Part shown: positions 7,108 through 15,261 of the stretch, one piece after another | Position numbering within the stretch: the stretch's first letter is position 1 | How the letters are laid out: each line of letters opens with the position of its first letter | Source: MWCR01 sp041665165 | GTDB taxonomy: Bacteria; Patescibacteriota; Patescibacteriia; 2-12-FULL-60-25 | Length of the DNA: 16,534 bases | NCBI GenBank assembly: GCA_041665165.1 | Contig: JBAYJJ010000026.1 | Coordinates: 1-16,534, forward strand | Direction: 5' to 3' | Notes under the pieces: generated by a model | What the model saw: the letters and a program-made list of their open reading frames with translations, nothing else | Databases searched by the model: none | Told to the model about the DNA's origin: nothing | Position numbers and translations under genes: made by a program

Positions 7108-8215
7108 GGCGGTGCATTCAATGTCAGAGACGAAAGAACGCATTTTTACGGAGAGGGTATCGCCTTTTCTCAAACAGAAGATGGCGGATCTTCTGGCCCG
7201 ATATGGGGCGGCCGACGAGCGTTATCGCGCTCTTAGTTTGCAGTACCTCAAAAGCCCTCTCGAAGAGGCGGCGGCCCCCGAATCCAATTTGCGTCACTAT
7301 GAGGCCGAGGTTGTTCATCAGGAGTCTGCTCTCCCAAAAGGCATAGAGCGGCTATACCGAAGAACTCTCGTGATTGAAATTACGATCAGCTGCGTGGCGA
7401 ATTGCCGCTACTGCCTCCGTCAAAAATACGACCTCCACACGTTCACGGAAGACGAAATTCTGCGGGTGGCGAAGTACTGCGGCAGTCAAGGAGTCCGGGA
7501 GGATCTGAACGAAGTCCTCATCACGGGAGGCGATGCCTTTCTGGTCCCACAAAAATTAAATCTTCTCGTCGAAGCCTTGATGAGATATGCGCCCAATGTC
7601 ACTACCATGCGTGTCGCGACACGAATCCCGCAGCAGTCCCCTGAACGCGTCACAGACGCCATTCTGGATGTCTTCCGGAATAAACCCGGCATTCGCTTCG
7701 AGGTCGCGACCCAAACCAATCATGCGGTAGAATTTTTCCAGGAAGTCAGGGAATGCTTCAAGCGCCTCAAGGAAGTCGTCCCTACGATCTACTCCCAAAA
7801 TGTCCTTCTAAAAGGCGTCAACGACACGCCTGAGGCCCTGCTGGAGCTCTACGACACCATGCGGATCTTGGGAATTGAGGCCCACTATCTCTTTCACGCC
7901 ATCCCCTTACAGGGAATGCATCACTTCAGAACCACGGTCGACAAGGGACTTTCTTTAACCAAAATGATCACAAGCAGCGGAATATTCTCCGGCAGGGCCA
8001 AGCCGATGTATGCCGCGATGACGGACATCGGAAAAATTATTTTCTACGAAGGAACCATCAAGGAACGTGATACGAAAAACAACAGGCTTCTACTTCAATC
8101 CTGCTACATGCTGAAAAACCGGCGTGAATGGAACCCCTCCTGGCAGCTTCCCGGCTCCGCCCAAACTGATAAACAAGGTTATCTCCAGGTGTGGTACCTC
8201 GACGGCAGTCAATAG
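7100..8215 (+). CDS. KamA-family (lysine 2,3-aminomutase-like) radical SAM enzyme
   Basis: A 371-residue radical SAM protein. The cluster motif is C98-x3-C102-x2-C105, in the KamA context SCVANCRYCLRQ. Other KamA-family landmarks are ITGGDAF (141-147), MRVATRIPQQSPERVT (170-185), QNVLLKGVND (233-242) and GMHHFRT (272-278). KamA enzymes move the alpha-amino group of an amino acid to C3, using SAM, a 4Fe-4S cluster and PLP. R107 matches the KamA arginine that binds the substrate carboxylate. The two aspartates that hold the lysine side chain (D293 and D330 in Clostridium KamA) align with I268 and M307. The Gly-rich loop before the PLP lysine is shortened to TDIGK, with K312 the probable counterpart. 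The substrate is thus probably not lysine. The start may be GTG 7100 (AGGAAG nine bases upstream) or ATG 7121 (GAGG eleven bases upstream). Confidence 0.85.
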   Translation: MSEAVHSMSETKERIFTERVSPFLKQKMADLLARYGAADERYRALSLQYLKSPLEEAAAPESNLRHYEAEVVHQESALPKGIERLYRRTLVIEITISCVANCRYCLRQKYDLHTFTEDEILRVAKYCGSQGVREDLNEVLITGGDAFLVPQKLNLLVEALMRYAPNVTTMRVATRIPQQSPERVTDAILDVFRNKPGIRFEVATQTNHAVEFFQEVRECFKRLKEVVPTIYSQNVLLKGVNDTPEALLELYDTMRILGIEAHYLFHAIPLQGMHHFRTTVDKGLSLTKMITSSGIFSGRAKPMYAAMTDIGKIIFYEGTIKERDTKNNRLLLQSCYMLKNRREWNPSWQLPGSAQTDKQGYLQVWYLDGSQ

Positions 8216-8229
8216 TCGGCTTGACTGCC
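8204..8229. repeat. Perfect 9-bp stem-loop between convergent operons
   Basis: GGCAGTCAA (8204-8212) and TTGACTGCC (8221-8229) form a perfect 9-bp stem with an 8-base loop. The left arm includes the last codons of the radical SAM gene and the loop begins with its TAG stop. Neither strand has a T-run next to the stem, so a standard intrinsic terminator is unlikely. It could limit read-through or protect 3' ends from either side. Confidence 0.6.
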
Positions 8230-8290
8230 CCAAGATGGCGCAACTTCCGTCCATCATAAATGCTTCTCGATTTTTTGCAAATACGGACAA

Positions 8291-9451
8291 TCAAGAGAGA
8301 TTTGACAGCTTCGCAAGCCGTTTCAACAATTTGTTTCCGACGCCGGCCCTGCCCTTTCCGGGCAGACTTTTAATCCAATAACCTTCCACCCGGCTCAAAC
8401 TGAATAGGTCACCGCCGACAGTAGGCATGCGCCAACCGCTCATCTTCCGAAACACAGTTTTAATTTCCAGCTCCCTGAGCCACAGCAAGCTCAAGCGTCC
8501 GCTCGCATGCCAAGGATAGGCAAAATGCTCGCATTTTTTTCCGAGTTCCTCTTCGATGCGTTTCTTTGAATCGACCAAAGAATTTCTGATTGCAAGCTCC
8601 TGCTCGTCAGGCAATTCAAACGCGGTCTCGAGCCGGTGATGGGTGCGATAATCACCCACGACCCCGTGCAATTCTTTACGCCAATATTTTCTTGAAAAGA
8701 AATTTGTCCCGCCATGGGATCGGACATAATCAATGCATGCCTTACGCAAACCGGCATCATCCAAAAAGCGGCGCGCCGCAAGCCTCGGCCGGTAGGGATA
8801 AACCGGGCATCCCCATAAATAGTCGTCAAAATTAGTGTCGACGGCCGTGAATAACCATGTATAAAGGGGCCGCCCCAATTTGTCGGGCCTTTGGAAATCA
8901 ATAATTCTGTTTTCGATAAAACAGATGCGGTGCCGCCATCCGTGCGATTCCACATCAATGACGCCGGAAGCTTCCATATCGCGCGCTTCAGACCAGCTTG
9001 TAAACGGCTTTTTTTCTTCATAAGCCGTAAGCTCCTCTTCCGAAATTTTACCGGCCCACACATCTTCCAACGTCGGCCCAAGCATTCCGTCTTCCGAGAC
9101 CATTCCCGGGTTAATATAAAAAACGGCTTTCATACCCATCCTTTTCAGGATCGGATACGCCACGGACCAGTTGTTCCGAAGACCGTCATCGAACGTCAGA
9201 ATCACCTTCCGGTCGGCGTCCCGCCTTTTTCCAATCAGATAATCATAGTACTCGTTGATTTTAAGAGTCCGGTACCCGTTGGTCTTTAGATAACACAGCA
9301 CTTCTTCAAATTCAGCCGGAACGGCCTTATGGAAGATGAAAGAAGGAATGACGTTGGACGGTAATGGCCGGTCCCACAGAGCAAACGAAGGGACATCCCG
9401 GACAATATTCCTAAACCGCCTCAACCAATTTTGATCGCCTCGTTCCAGCAT
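8291..9451 (-). CDS. Polysaccharide deacetylase (NodB/CE4 family)
   Basis: A 386-residue protein numbered from the ATG at 9451. The CE4 motif 1 is VILTFDDG (83-90), with the Asp pair for catalysis and metal binding. Motif 2 is ESHGWRH (168-174), a variant of H-S/T-x-x-H that keeps both His residues. FAYPWH (310-315) stands where the arginine/proline motif 3 usually lies. A large insert (about 175-300) separates motifs 2 and 3, making it longer than a minimal CE4 domain. There is no signal peptide, so it may act in the cytoplasm or on a membrane-linked intermediate. CE4 enzymes remove N-acetyl (sometimes O-acetyl) groups from sugars. Removal here could free an amine for the acylation operon. 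It overlaps the upstream GT4 gene by 31 bases; GTG 9460 and TTG 9424 are alternative starts. It is the last gene of the minus-strand run. Confidence 0.88.
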   Translation of the reverse strand: MLERGDQNWLRRFRNIVRDVPSFALWDRPLPSNVIPSFIFHKAVPAEFEEVLCYLKTNGYRTLKINEYYDYLIGKRRDADRKVILTFDDGLRNNWSVAYPILKRMGMKAVFYINPGMVSEDGMLGPTLEDVWAGKISEEELTAYEEKKPFTSWSEARDMEASGVIDVESHGWRHRICFIENRIIDFQRPDKLGRPLYTWLFTAVDTNFDDYLWGCPVYPYRPRLAARRFLDDAGLRKACIDYVRSHGGTNFFSRKYWRKELHGVVGDYRTHHRLETAFELPDEQELAIRNSLVDSKKRIEEELGKKCEHFAYPWHASGRLSLLWLRELEIKTVFRKMSGWRMPTVGGDLFSLSRVEGYWIKSLPGKGRAGVGNKLLKRLAKLSNLS

Positions 9452-10503
9452 GGGCCCCACTTCGCAAGGGAAAACTTCTGTTCAAGTGTTTTGTGACCGC
9501 TCAAACCGACGGATTTTCTCAATTTTTTGTCGCGAACCAGCCGCTCCAGTTTGTCATACCATTCGGCGTCCGAATCAGCCAAAAAGCCATTCTTGCCGTC
9601 CTCGATGAACTCGTTGACCACGCCGACGGGAGAAGACACCCCCGGAATCCCATTGGCCATATAAAGCAACCCTTTAAAAGCACATTTACGGCGATTCCAG
9701 AGAGTGTCCGTTAGCGGCATGATACCTATATCTGCCCGTTCAAAAAGTTTTTTTTCATTTTCATAGCTCCACTCCATAAAATCGAAAGGCATTGCCCCAA
9801 AAATGGTGCGCAAGTTCTCCGTATGAACGTCGCTCAACACCGTCAGCCGGATATCATATTTTTGAGAAAGCCTTGCGATGGCAGCCGAGGAGAGGGCAAG
9901 AAGATAATGCGCACTTTTGTTACCGGACCATATCACCTGAATCGGCCCGCTGCGCTCATAGCGCTTCTCGTCAAAATGGTAATAACGAGTATCCACCGGC
10001 GTGGGAATGACAAGAACGCGATCAGTCACCCCCAACAAATCCTTTCTCAATCTCTCATTGCCGACGAAAACCTTTCGGGCCCACTTAGACAGCCGGAATG
10101 TCTGAGCGGGATCGTCAAATATATTCCATGGAAATCGTGTCAATCGACTTACCGAGTCAATCGTGATGGCATCATCCATATCAAAAATAATGTTTTTTTG
10201 CACCGCGTGTAACAAGAAATCAAAAAAGCGGTAATTGATGGTAGCAATGCCCTTTTGGAGGATCACCAAATCATACTGCCAGGCCCAGAGGATCGCAAAC
10301 AACCTGAAGAAAAACTCGACCATATGAAATATGATTCTTTCTACACGCTTCGAACTTCCGTAATATTTTTTAAAAAACCTTTCGGGAACCGCGCTTTGGA
10401 TTTTATAAGTATGCTCCCCTCCCAAGAAAGGGAGAAACTGGTAAATTCTGAACCGCGTACTGGGTTGGTGGCGCGGATAAAGTGTCAGAAAAAGGATCTT
10501 CAT
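9421..10503 (-). CDS. Glycosyltransferase family 4 (GT-B fold)
   Basis: A 360-residue retaining glycosyltransferase of the GT4 type. It begins MKILFLTLYP, a classic first strand, followed by PSTRFR (14-19), a motif seen in surface-polysaccharide GT4 proteins. FDMDDA (107-112) and VIPTPVD (165-171) lead into the nucleotide-sugar domain. The donor site region is ERADIGIMPL (255-264), then KCAFKGLLYMANGIP (273-287) and SSPVGVVNEF (290-299). The longest frame begins at a TTG at 10530, but the ATG at 10503 gives the normal family N-terminus. Its ribosome site is weak (GGGTGGG eleven bases upstream). The enzyme would add a sugar on the cytoplasmic side; neither donor nor acceptor can be read from sequence. 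It is 39 bases after the upstream methyltransferase and overlaps the deacetylase gene. Confidence 0.9.
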   Translation of the reverse strand: MKILFLTLYPRHQPSTRFRIYQFLPFLGGEHTYKIQSAVPERFFKKYYGSSKRVERIIFHMVEFFFRLFAILWAWQYDLVILQKGIATINYRFFDFLLHAVQKNIIFDMDDAITIDSVSRLTRFPWNIFDDPAQTFRLSKWARKVFVGNERLRKDLLGVTDRVLVIPTPVDTRYYHFDEKRYERSGPIQVIWSGNKSAHYLLALSSAAIARLSQKYDIRLTVLSDVHTENLRTIFGAMPFDFMEWSYENEKKLFERADIGIMPLTDTLWNRRKCAFKGLLYMANGIPGVSSPVGVVNEFIEDGKNGFLADSDAEWYDKLERLVRDKKLRKSVGLSGHKTLEQKFSLAKWGPCWNEAIKIG

Positions 10504-10542
10504 CTCGTTATTCGCCCACCCTTTCAGCAAATATGACCCGTC

Positions 10543-11256
10543 TCAACCCTTTTTACCCAAATAGTAGATGGCAAATGGCATGATGTTAGCCTGATCGTAG
10601 CGAGTCAGGAATGTGTCCAGATATTTCAGAGGAAAGACGACCCATCCAAGAATATAATGATATAGAAAATGAAAAAAACCTTGGTGGTTGAATGAAAAAA
10701 GCAGTGCCAGATAGGTCCTTGCAATATGAGCAAAAGCCGCGCTCGGCCCAGAAAAAAGCCCAGACTTCACTTTTGAAAAACCGTGGCTCTTGAGCAGCTC
10801 TTCCAGACCGATCAGCGTAAAACGCTGATAATCAAACGGTTCCGCGTGAACCGTCTGAAGAAAAGGGGTTTCGATATAAACGTAACCATCCGTTCGGAGA
10901 ACGCGGTAAATTTCTTTAATCGCACGAGTTGGCGCTGCAATATGTTCCAGCACGCCCCCAAGCCACACAAACCCTATGCAATCATTTCTAAGCGGTAATG
11001 CATGTGCATCTCCAACAAGATTAACTCCAAAATATGGCTCTAAGTCTAATTTGATAGCCGCTTCAGAAATTGCTTCATCGCCCGAACCGATTTCCAAAAT
11101 TGGCTTTCGCCGATTCAGGTATGGCAAAATATCGCTTCTTGCCGCATGAATATTCGAGCAGAGCATCGTCGAACTGTGCGGAAGGCACAGCCAGCTCAAA
11201 CTCCTTTTGCCCCAGCGTAAAATTCCATATATCGTTTGGTGATTTTTAAGATCCAT
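10543..11256 (-). CDS. Class I SAM-dependent methyltransferase (Methyltransf_11 type)
   Basis: A 237-residue protein with motif I ILEIGSGD (53-60), GDAHALPL (82-89) and WLGGVLEHI (98-106), followed by EIYRVLRTDGYVYIETP (115-131). These are typical of class I methyltransferases that act on small molecules or sugars. The C-terminal third has hydrophobic stretches around FSFNHQGFFHFLYHYILGW and may touch the membrane. The start at 11256 is favoured because its ATG shares one base with the TGA stop of the SGNH gene (TGATG), a common sign of coupled translation; the longer frame to 11301 would overlap that gene by 46 bases. The target is unknown. Methylation of a sugar in the glycan, or of a chain end, is plausible from context. 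Confidence 0.85.
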   Translation of the reverse strand: MDLKNHQTIYGILRWGKRSLSWLCLPHSSTMLCSNIHAARSDILPYLNRRKPILEIGSGDEAISEAAIKLDLEPYFGVNLVGDAHALPLRNDCIGFVWLGGVLEHIAAPTRAIKEIYRVLRTDGYVYIETPFLQTVHAEPFDYQRFTLIGLEELLKSHGFSKVKSGLFSGPSAAFAHIARTYLALLFSFNHQGFFHFLYHYILGWVVFPLKYLDTFLTRYDQANIMPFAIYYLGKKG

Positions 11257-12326
11257 CACGTCGTCAATTTTTCGTGTTGTTGCAGCCGTTGCTGACGCCA
11301 TCCATCATCAATGAAGTCAGCCATTAATGTCGCGATGAGTTGACACCCTTTTTCGTTTGGATGAGCGGCATCGCCAGGATGAAAACAAGATTCCAGCTTG
11401 TCAGGGGGGAAAGAGTCAAATACGGAAGCGAGATCAATAACGGATGTTTTAGATTCATTGGCTATTTTTTTTAATATCTCATTATACTTCGTAATTTGAT
11501 AAGCATAGTAAGCGCTTGTGGCTGTTAAATCTCGTCGAGCCTTTTTGTCGGCCCTAGCATATCGAAGGCTCGCCGCTTCCCTTCCCTGTTGACCATAGGG
11601 CGTGGTCACAAAAATAAGTTGAATCCCATTCCGGTGAGCACTTTGCACCATAGACTTCAGATTTACCTCAACTTGTTCAGGGGTCAAAGCATTTTTCAAA
11701 AAACAAGTGTCGAATATGGAGCCGATCCTCCGTGAATAACGCAAATTTTGAAACAGGCCATCCGTCAGACGTATAAATGTTCGAAACGTAGCAAAATGGT
11801 GCCAAAACGAATTAATCCATCTAATCTTCTGGTCATAATCAAACCAGCCAACAATCCTAGCCATATCATTCCAACCGAAATAGATAATTGCAATATCGGG
11901 GTGCACTTTTGAAACAATACCTCTCATAAGGGCACCTCCCTGCAAAGTCGAAAAACCGTTCACGCCGAAATTAAACACTTCAACATCTTCCTGATATTTC
12001 TGCTTGAGGATATTTTCAAGCTGCCTCGGATAAGTTTGTTCATCATGCGCAAGAAGCACGCCAAAGGTACACGAATCTCCTAAACACACGATTCGTTTTT
12101 TACGACCCTTGCTGAAATAATCTCGTTCGGATCCTCTCCACCCCAATGAGTTCACGCTTTCCAACCCTTTTGAAATTTCAACTACTGCATATGGTTTAAA
12201 CCGCCACCCCAAAATGGCATCCTCTTGATAGACACTCGCCGCCCGCGCTTCCATTACGCGCAGACCACCTTCAAGGAGGCCGATTAAAAAAACCGCAACA
12301 ATAGTTAAAAAAATGATATTTTTCAT
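11256..12326 (-). CDS. Membrane-anchored SGNH/GDSL hydrolase-like protein
   Basis: A 356-residue protein with an N-terminal hydrophobic segment (3-20, IIFLTIVAVFLIGLL) that should anchor it so that the catalytic domain faces the periplasm. SGNH blocks are complete: GDSCTFG (83-89, nucleophile S85), FGVNG (120-124, oxyanion G and N), GWND (151-154) and DAAHPNEKG (319-327, with D319 and H322 completing the triad). Such proteins cleave or transfer acyl esters on polysaccharides. Proteins of this architecture also work with MBOAT acyltransferases in O-acetylation. A large insert between blocks III and V (about 160-300) is family-variable. The gene is tightly coupled to the downstream methyltransferase (TGATG) and lies 34 bases after the GT-C gene. 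The ribosome site is weak. Whether it removes or adds acetyl groups is open. Confidence 0.88.
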   Translation of the reverse strand: MKNIIFLTIVAVFLIGLLEGGLRVMEARAASVYQEDAILGWRFKPYAVVEISKGLESVNSLGWRGSERDYFSKGRKKRIVCLGDSCTFGVLLAHDEQTYPRQLENILKQKYQEDVEVFNFGVNGFSTLQGGALMRGIVSKVHPDIAIIYFGWNDMARIVGWFDYDQKIRWINSFWHHFATFRTFIRLTDGLFQNLRYSRRIGSIFDTCFLKNALTPEQVEVNLKSMVQSAHRNGIQLIFVTTPYGQQGREAASLRYARADKKARRDLTATSAYYAYQITKYNEILKKIANESKTSVIDLASVFDSFPPDKLESCFHPGDAAHPNEKGCQLIATLMADFIDDGWRQQRLQQHEKLTT

Positions 12327-12360
12327 TTCGCTCTATGACACAACAGCTTTAATCAATGTT

Positions 12361-13599
12361 CTATCCGAGGCGATTCTTTTTTGAGCCTCGGAAGATACCA
12401 CCAGAAAAACACTTGTTCCAACCGTAGGCTGATAAAATAATCAGCAGTGACTCGGTGGGCAATCGATAGCGATAAGATGATAAAACGAATGCATGAGATA
12501 TTAGGAAGAAAACAAAAATAAACATTATCAATATAATCCACCGCTTACTACCTGCATCCTTGCAGCCCGCCAATAAGCCAAAGAATGCGCCAAAACTCAC
12601 AAAAACATACCCCCAATTTATCACCCGTTTTTTTACATTGTTTTTAAAATAATGGGTGTGATTATAATCTAAATAAAAAAAACATTTTTTAAGAAAAAGA
12701 AGGCCAAATGCTGCCGGGTATTCTCGCATATAATTTACAGCCTTCCGCATGAAAATAAAACTTCGTTCTCGTTCGTTCTTTCCCATGATCTGCAACCTAA
12801 AATCTTCGGGCACTATGACTCTACTAAAAAATTCCGTACCAAACCCATCTGATCCAGGGTGGTTAGAAGCATAAAGGGCCATTCCCCCAGAACTCACAAC
12901 GGGTATCAATGATTGAAAAAGAAGATAGTTACGAACCGTCCAGGGCATAATCACCAACGCCACCATGACAATTAAGAGAGAATAGAATTTAAGCACCGCC
13001 CGCAATTGAAAACCAATCAGTATCATCGCGAAGGGTAGAAAAGGAATCAACAAAAGTGGTTCTGGTCTGCATAAAATAGCCAGCCCCCAGAAAACGCCCG
13101 CTAGAAGGGCGAGGAAGCTGGACTTCCGCATGAAACAAAGCACCAGAGTATATACGGATATTATTAGTAGAAACGCATACAAAGTCTCTGTGCCAATGAA
13201 GGCACAGCTGAACCAAAAATTATAAAACGGTGGATAAATCGAGCTGATTATAACAGTAAATAAACATGATCGCGCGCCAAAAATCCGATAGCTCATGCAC
13301 CCCATTGTCGCTACAGTCAAAGTGCTAAGAAGCGCTTGGACAATGCGAACCGGCATCAAATGATGTCCAAATATTTTATAATGTACCGCTAGAAAATAAA
13401 TATATAACGGTGGCCTATAAGCGGACAATTCCCCCCACTGACTTCTTATCCCCTCACCCTTTAAGACGCTAAGTGCGCATTGATCATAAACTAAACTATC
13501 TTTTTCAAGGAGGCCGTCATGTCTCCACGCTGCTTGGAAGCGAAAAACAATGGCAATAAACATAAAAATTACAATAATAAGCCACTGATTTTTACTCAT
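12361..13599 (-). CDS. Multi-pass GT-C glycosyltransferase (PMT/ArnT-like)
   Basis: A 412-residue integral membrane protein with about ten hydrophobic segments. TM1 (6-22) is followed by a periplasmic loop EKDSLVYDQCALSVLKGEG (32-50), whose Asp and Tyr match the first-loop acidic motif of the GT39/GT83 families. Then come YRPPLYIYFLA (61-71), a common ArnT-like signature, CRPEPLLL (177-184) and MPWTVRNYLLF (218-228). These enzymes take sugars from polyprenyl-phosphate donors and act on the periplasmic face. The neighbouring GT2 domain could make such a lipid-linked donor. The start at 13599 is chosen because GGAGGG lies seven bases upstream; the longest frame to 13719 adds 40 polar residues without a good ribosome site. 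A 162-base gap separates it from the upstream fusion gene. Confidence 0.88.
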   Translation of the reverse strand: MSKNQWLIIVIFMFIAIVFRFQAAWRHDGLLEKDSLVYDQCALSVLKGEGIRSQWGELSAYRPPLYIYFLAVHYKIFGHHLMPVRIVQALLSTLTVATMGCMSYRIFGARSCLFTVIISSIYPPFYNFWFSCAFIGTETLYAFLLIISVYTLVLCFMRKSSFLALLAGVFWGLAILCRPEPLLLIPFLPFAMILIGFQLRAVLKFYSLLIVMVALVIMPWTVRNYLLFQSLIPVVSSGGMALYASNHPGSDGFGTEFFSRVIVPEDFRLQIMGKNERERSFIFMRKAVNYMREYPAAFGLLFLKKCFFYLDYNHTHYFKNNVKKRVINWGYVFVSFGAFFGLLAGCKDAGSKRWIILIMFIFVFFLISHAFVLSSYRYRLPTESLLIILSAYGWNKCFSGGIFRGSKKNRLG

Positions 13600-13761
13600 G
13601 CGGACGCCCTCCATGCCACATACCTGGACGTCTTTTCGCCTATCTGCTGAAATAGTGCCTAGATCTGCGTTCACTCTAATATCCCATTCAAGTAACCCGC
13701 CCTTCGAAAGCCTTTTCACAAAGTTCTCTATTTCACATCCAAGACAAATGAGACACTTATG

Positions 13762-15261
13762 CTAGCCCTTCGAAACCTCAGTATAATTTTTCGACATCAG
13801 AAGCATTTTAAATCTTCGAAAGGCAATAAAACACATCTGAACAAGCAACAAACCGTGTTTAAACCGCTCAATTTTTATGTCTCCACTTGTCCGAGCCCGG
13901 TAACGAACCGGTAATTCAACAATCTTAAGATTTTGCTTGGCCGCTCCAAACAACAAGTCAAAGTCCCCAAATGGGTCAAAATCTCCGAAATAGCTGCGAT
14001 TTTCTTTGATCTTCAAGTAAGCCTGTTTCGTCAAGGCCTTGGTTCCGCAGAGTGTGTCTTTAATCTTCTGGTCAAGCAGCCAGCTAAAAATCAGTCCAAA
14101 CAGCTCGTTGGCATATAAATTTAGCATCCTCATAGCTTGTTTCTCCATAGGATAAACAAGGCGCGAACCGTTAATAAACTCTCCACGGGACTCCGCCAGA
14201 GACAAAAAGAATTTGGGCATCTCAGCCGGTGGAACCGTGCAATCCGAATCCAAAATGATCAACACTTCATGGCTCGCCTTATCAAATCCTTTTCGGACAG
14301 CATCCCCCTTGCCAAGCTTCAACATTTTATTGGATTTTTTTTGTGCTGGCTTATTCAGCATCCCTTCCTCTCGAGGAATTTGATGTATTAACTTGATGTC
14401 AAACTTATTTTTATAACTTGGCATTAATTCGAGAATCTTCTCTACCGTCCCATCGGTGGAATTTCCGTCTACAAAAATGATTTCTGGATTGACTCCGATA
14501 GCTGGAAGATTTTTTAACAACGCTTCAATATTCCCAACCTCGTTACGGCAGGGAACAACCACAGAACACTGAAGCGAACTTTCCTGTAAGGGCACCTTTT
14601 TGGCCACTACATATTCGACCAGGCATAATCGCCAGATCACGGGAATATTTGCAAGTACCCGATTAAAAAACCAAGACAAAATCGGAACAGAAACAGGTAG
14701 AAGAATTTTCTTCCCCTGCTTAATCACTTCAAACCCGTTTAAATACAACAGGTTGTCGATGTCGCTCAGCCCCAGCCAGTTCTGATGTCGCCTGGGTAAC
14801 ATGCAACCCAATTTTTGGGCCAACTTCAAGACGAGTTCCCATATCCCATTGTAATAGGTGATAACAACCCGCGATTCAAAAGTCGTGACTTTTCTCAAGC
14901 ATCGAAAAACCTTCCAGACATCCTGCAAAACTCCAATGCATCCGGAAAGCACCACATAATCGAACCTTTCATCGATACATATTCCCTCGGCATCCTGTAA
15001 AAGGAATTGAAGATGGGGATGCTTTTCGCGCGCCAACTCGATCATCCGCGGACTTAAATCAATCCCAATTCCTCTGGAGGGCTTCAACTTGTCAAGCAAC
15101 TCTCCCGTGCTACTCCCCACATCCAAAACGCGAAGACCTTCGGGAATGAGAAATTTTAGGAGGTGTCTGACTTCCGAATGATAATATCTATTTTTCGCCC
15201 GCCACTGATCCCTCTTGTCGGCGATAGAATCAAAGTAAGCAACAATTTGGTCTTTTCCCAT
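13762..15261 (-). CDS. Fused SAM methyltransferase and family 2 glycosyltransferase
   Basis: A 499-residue two-domain protein. The N-terminal domain (about 1-220) is a class I methyltransferase with VLDVGSSTGELL (45-56), GIGIDLS (64-70) and a VVLSGCIGVLQD strand-4 region (103-114). The C-terminal domain (about 230-499) is a GT-A glycosyltransferase of the GT2/dolichyl-phosphate mannosyltransferase type: CSVVVPCRNEVGNI (232-245), VDGNSTDGT (264-272), LDSDCTVPP (337-345, holding the metal-binding DSD), NGSRLVYP (364-371) and DTLCGTKALT (402-411). The GT2 part may load a sugar on polyprenyl phosphate for the GT-C enzyme next door. GGGAG eight bases before the ATG at 15261 sets the start; a GTG frame to 15297 has less support. 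No frameshift or stop separates the domains, so the fusion looks real. Confidence 0.9.
   Translation of the reverse strand: MGKDQIVAYFDSIADKRDQWRAKNRYYHSEVRHLLKFLIPEGLRVLDVGSSTGELLDKLKPSRGIGIDLSPRMIELAREKHPHLQFLLQDAEGICIDERFDYVVLSGCIGVLQDVWKVFRCLRKVTTFESRVVITYYNGIWELVLKLAQKLGCMLPRRHQNWLGLSDIDNLLYLNGFEVIKQGKKILLPVSVPILSWFFNRVLANIPVIWRLCLVEYVVAKKVPLQESSLQCSVVVPCRNEVGNIEALLKNLPAIGVNPEIIFVDGNSTDGTVEKILELMPSYKNKFDIKLIHQIPREEGMLNKPAQKKSNKMLKLGKGDAVRKGFDKASHEVLIILDSDCTVPPAEMPKFFLSLAESRGEFINGSRLVYPMEKQAMRMLNLYANELFGLIFSWLLDQKIKDTLCGTKALTKQAYLKIKENRSYFGDFDPFGDFDLLFGAAKQNLKIVELPVRYRARTSGDIKIERFKHGLLLVQMCFIAFRRFKMLLMSKNYTEVSKG

Noticed and set aside
8491..9081. Minus-strand frame of 196 codons within the deacetylase region
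   Set aside because: It is out of frame with the deacetylase, whose TFDDG, SHGWRH and AYPWH motifs are in the other frame.
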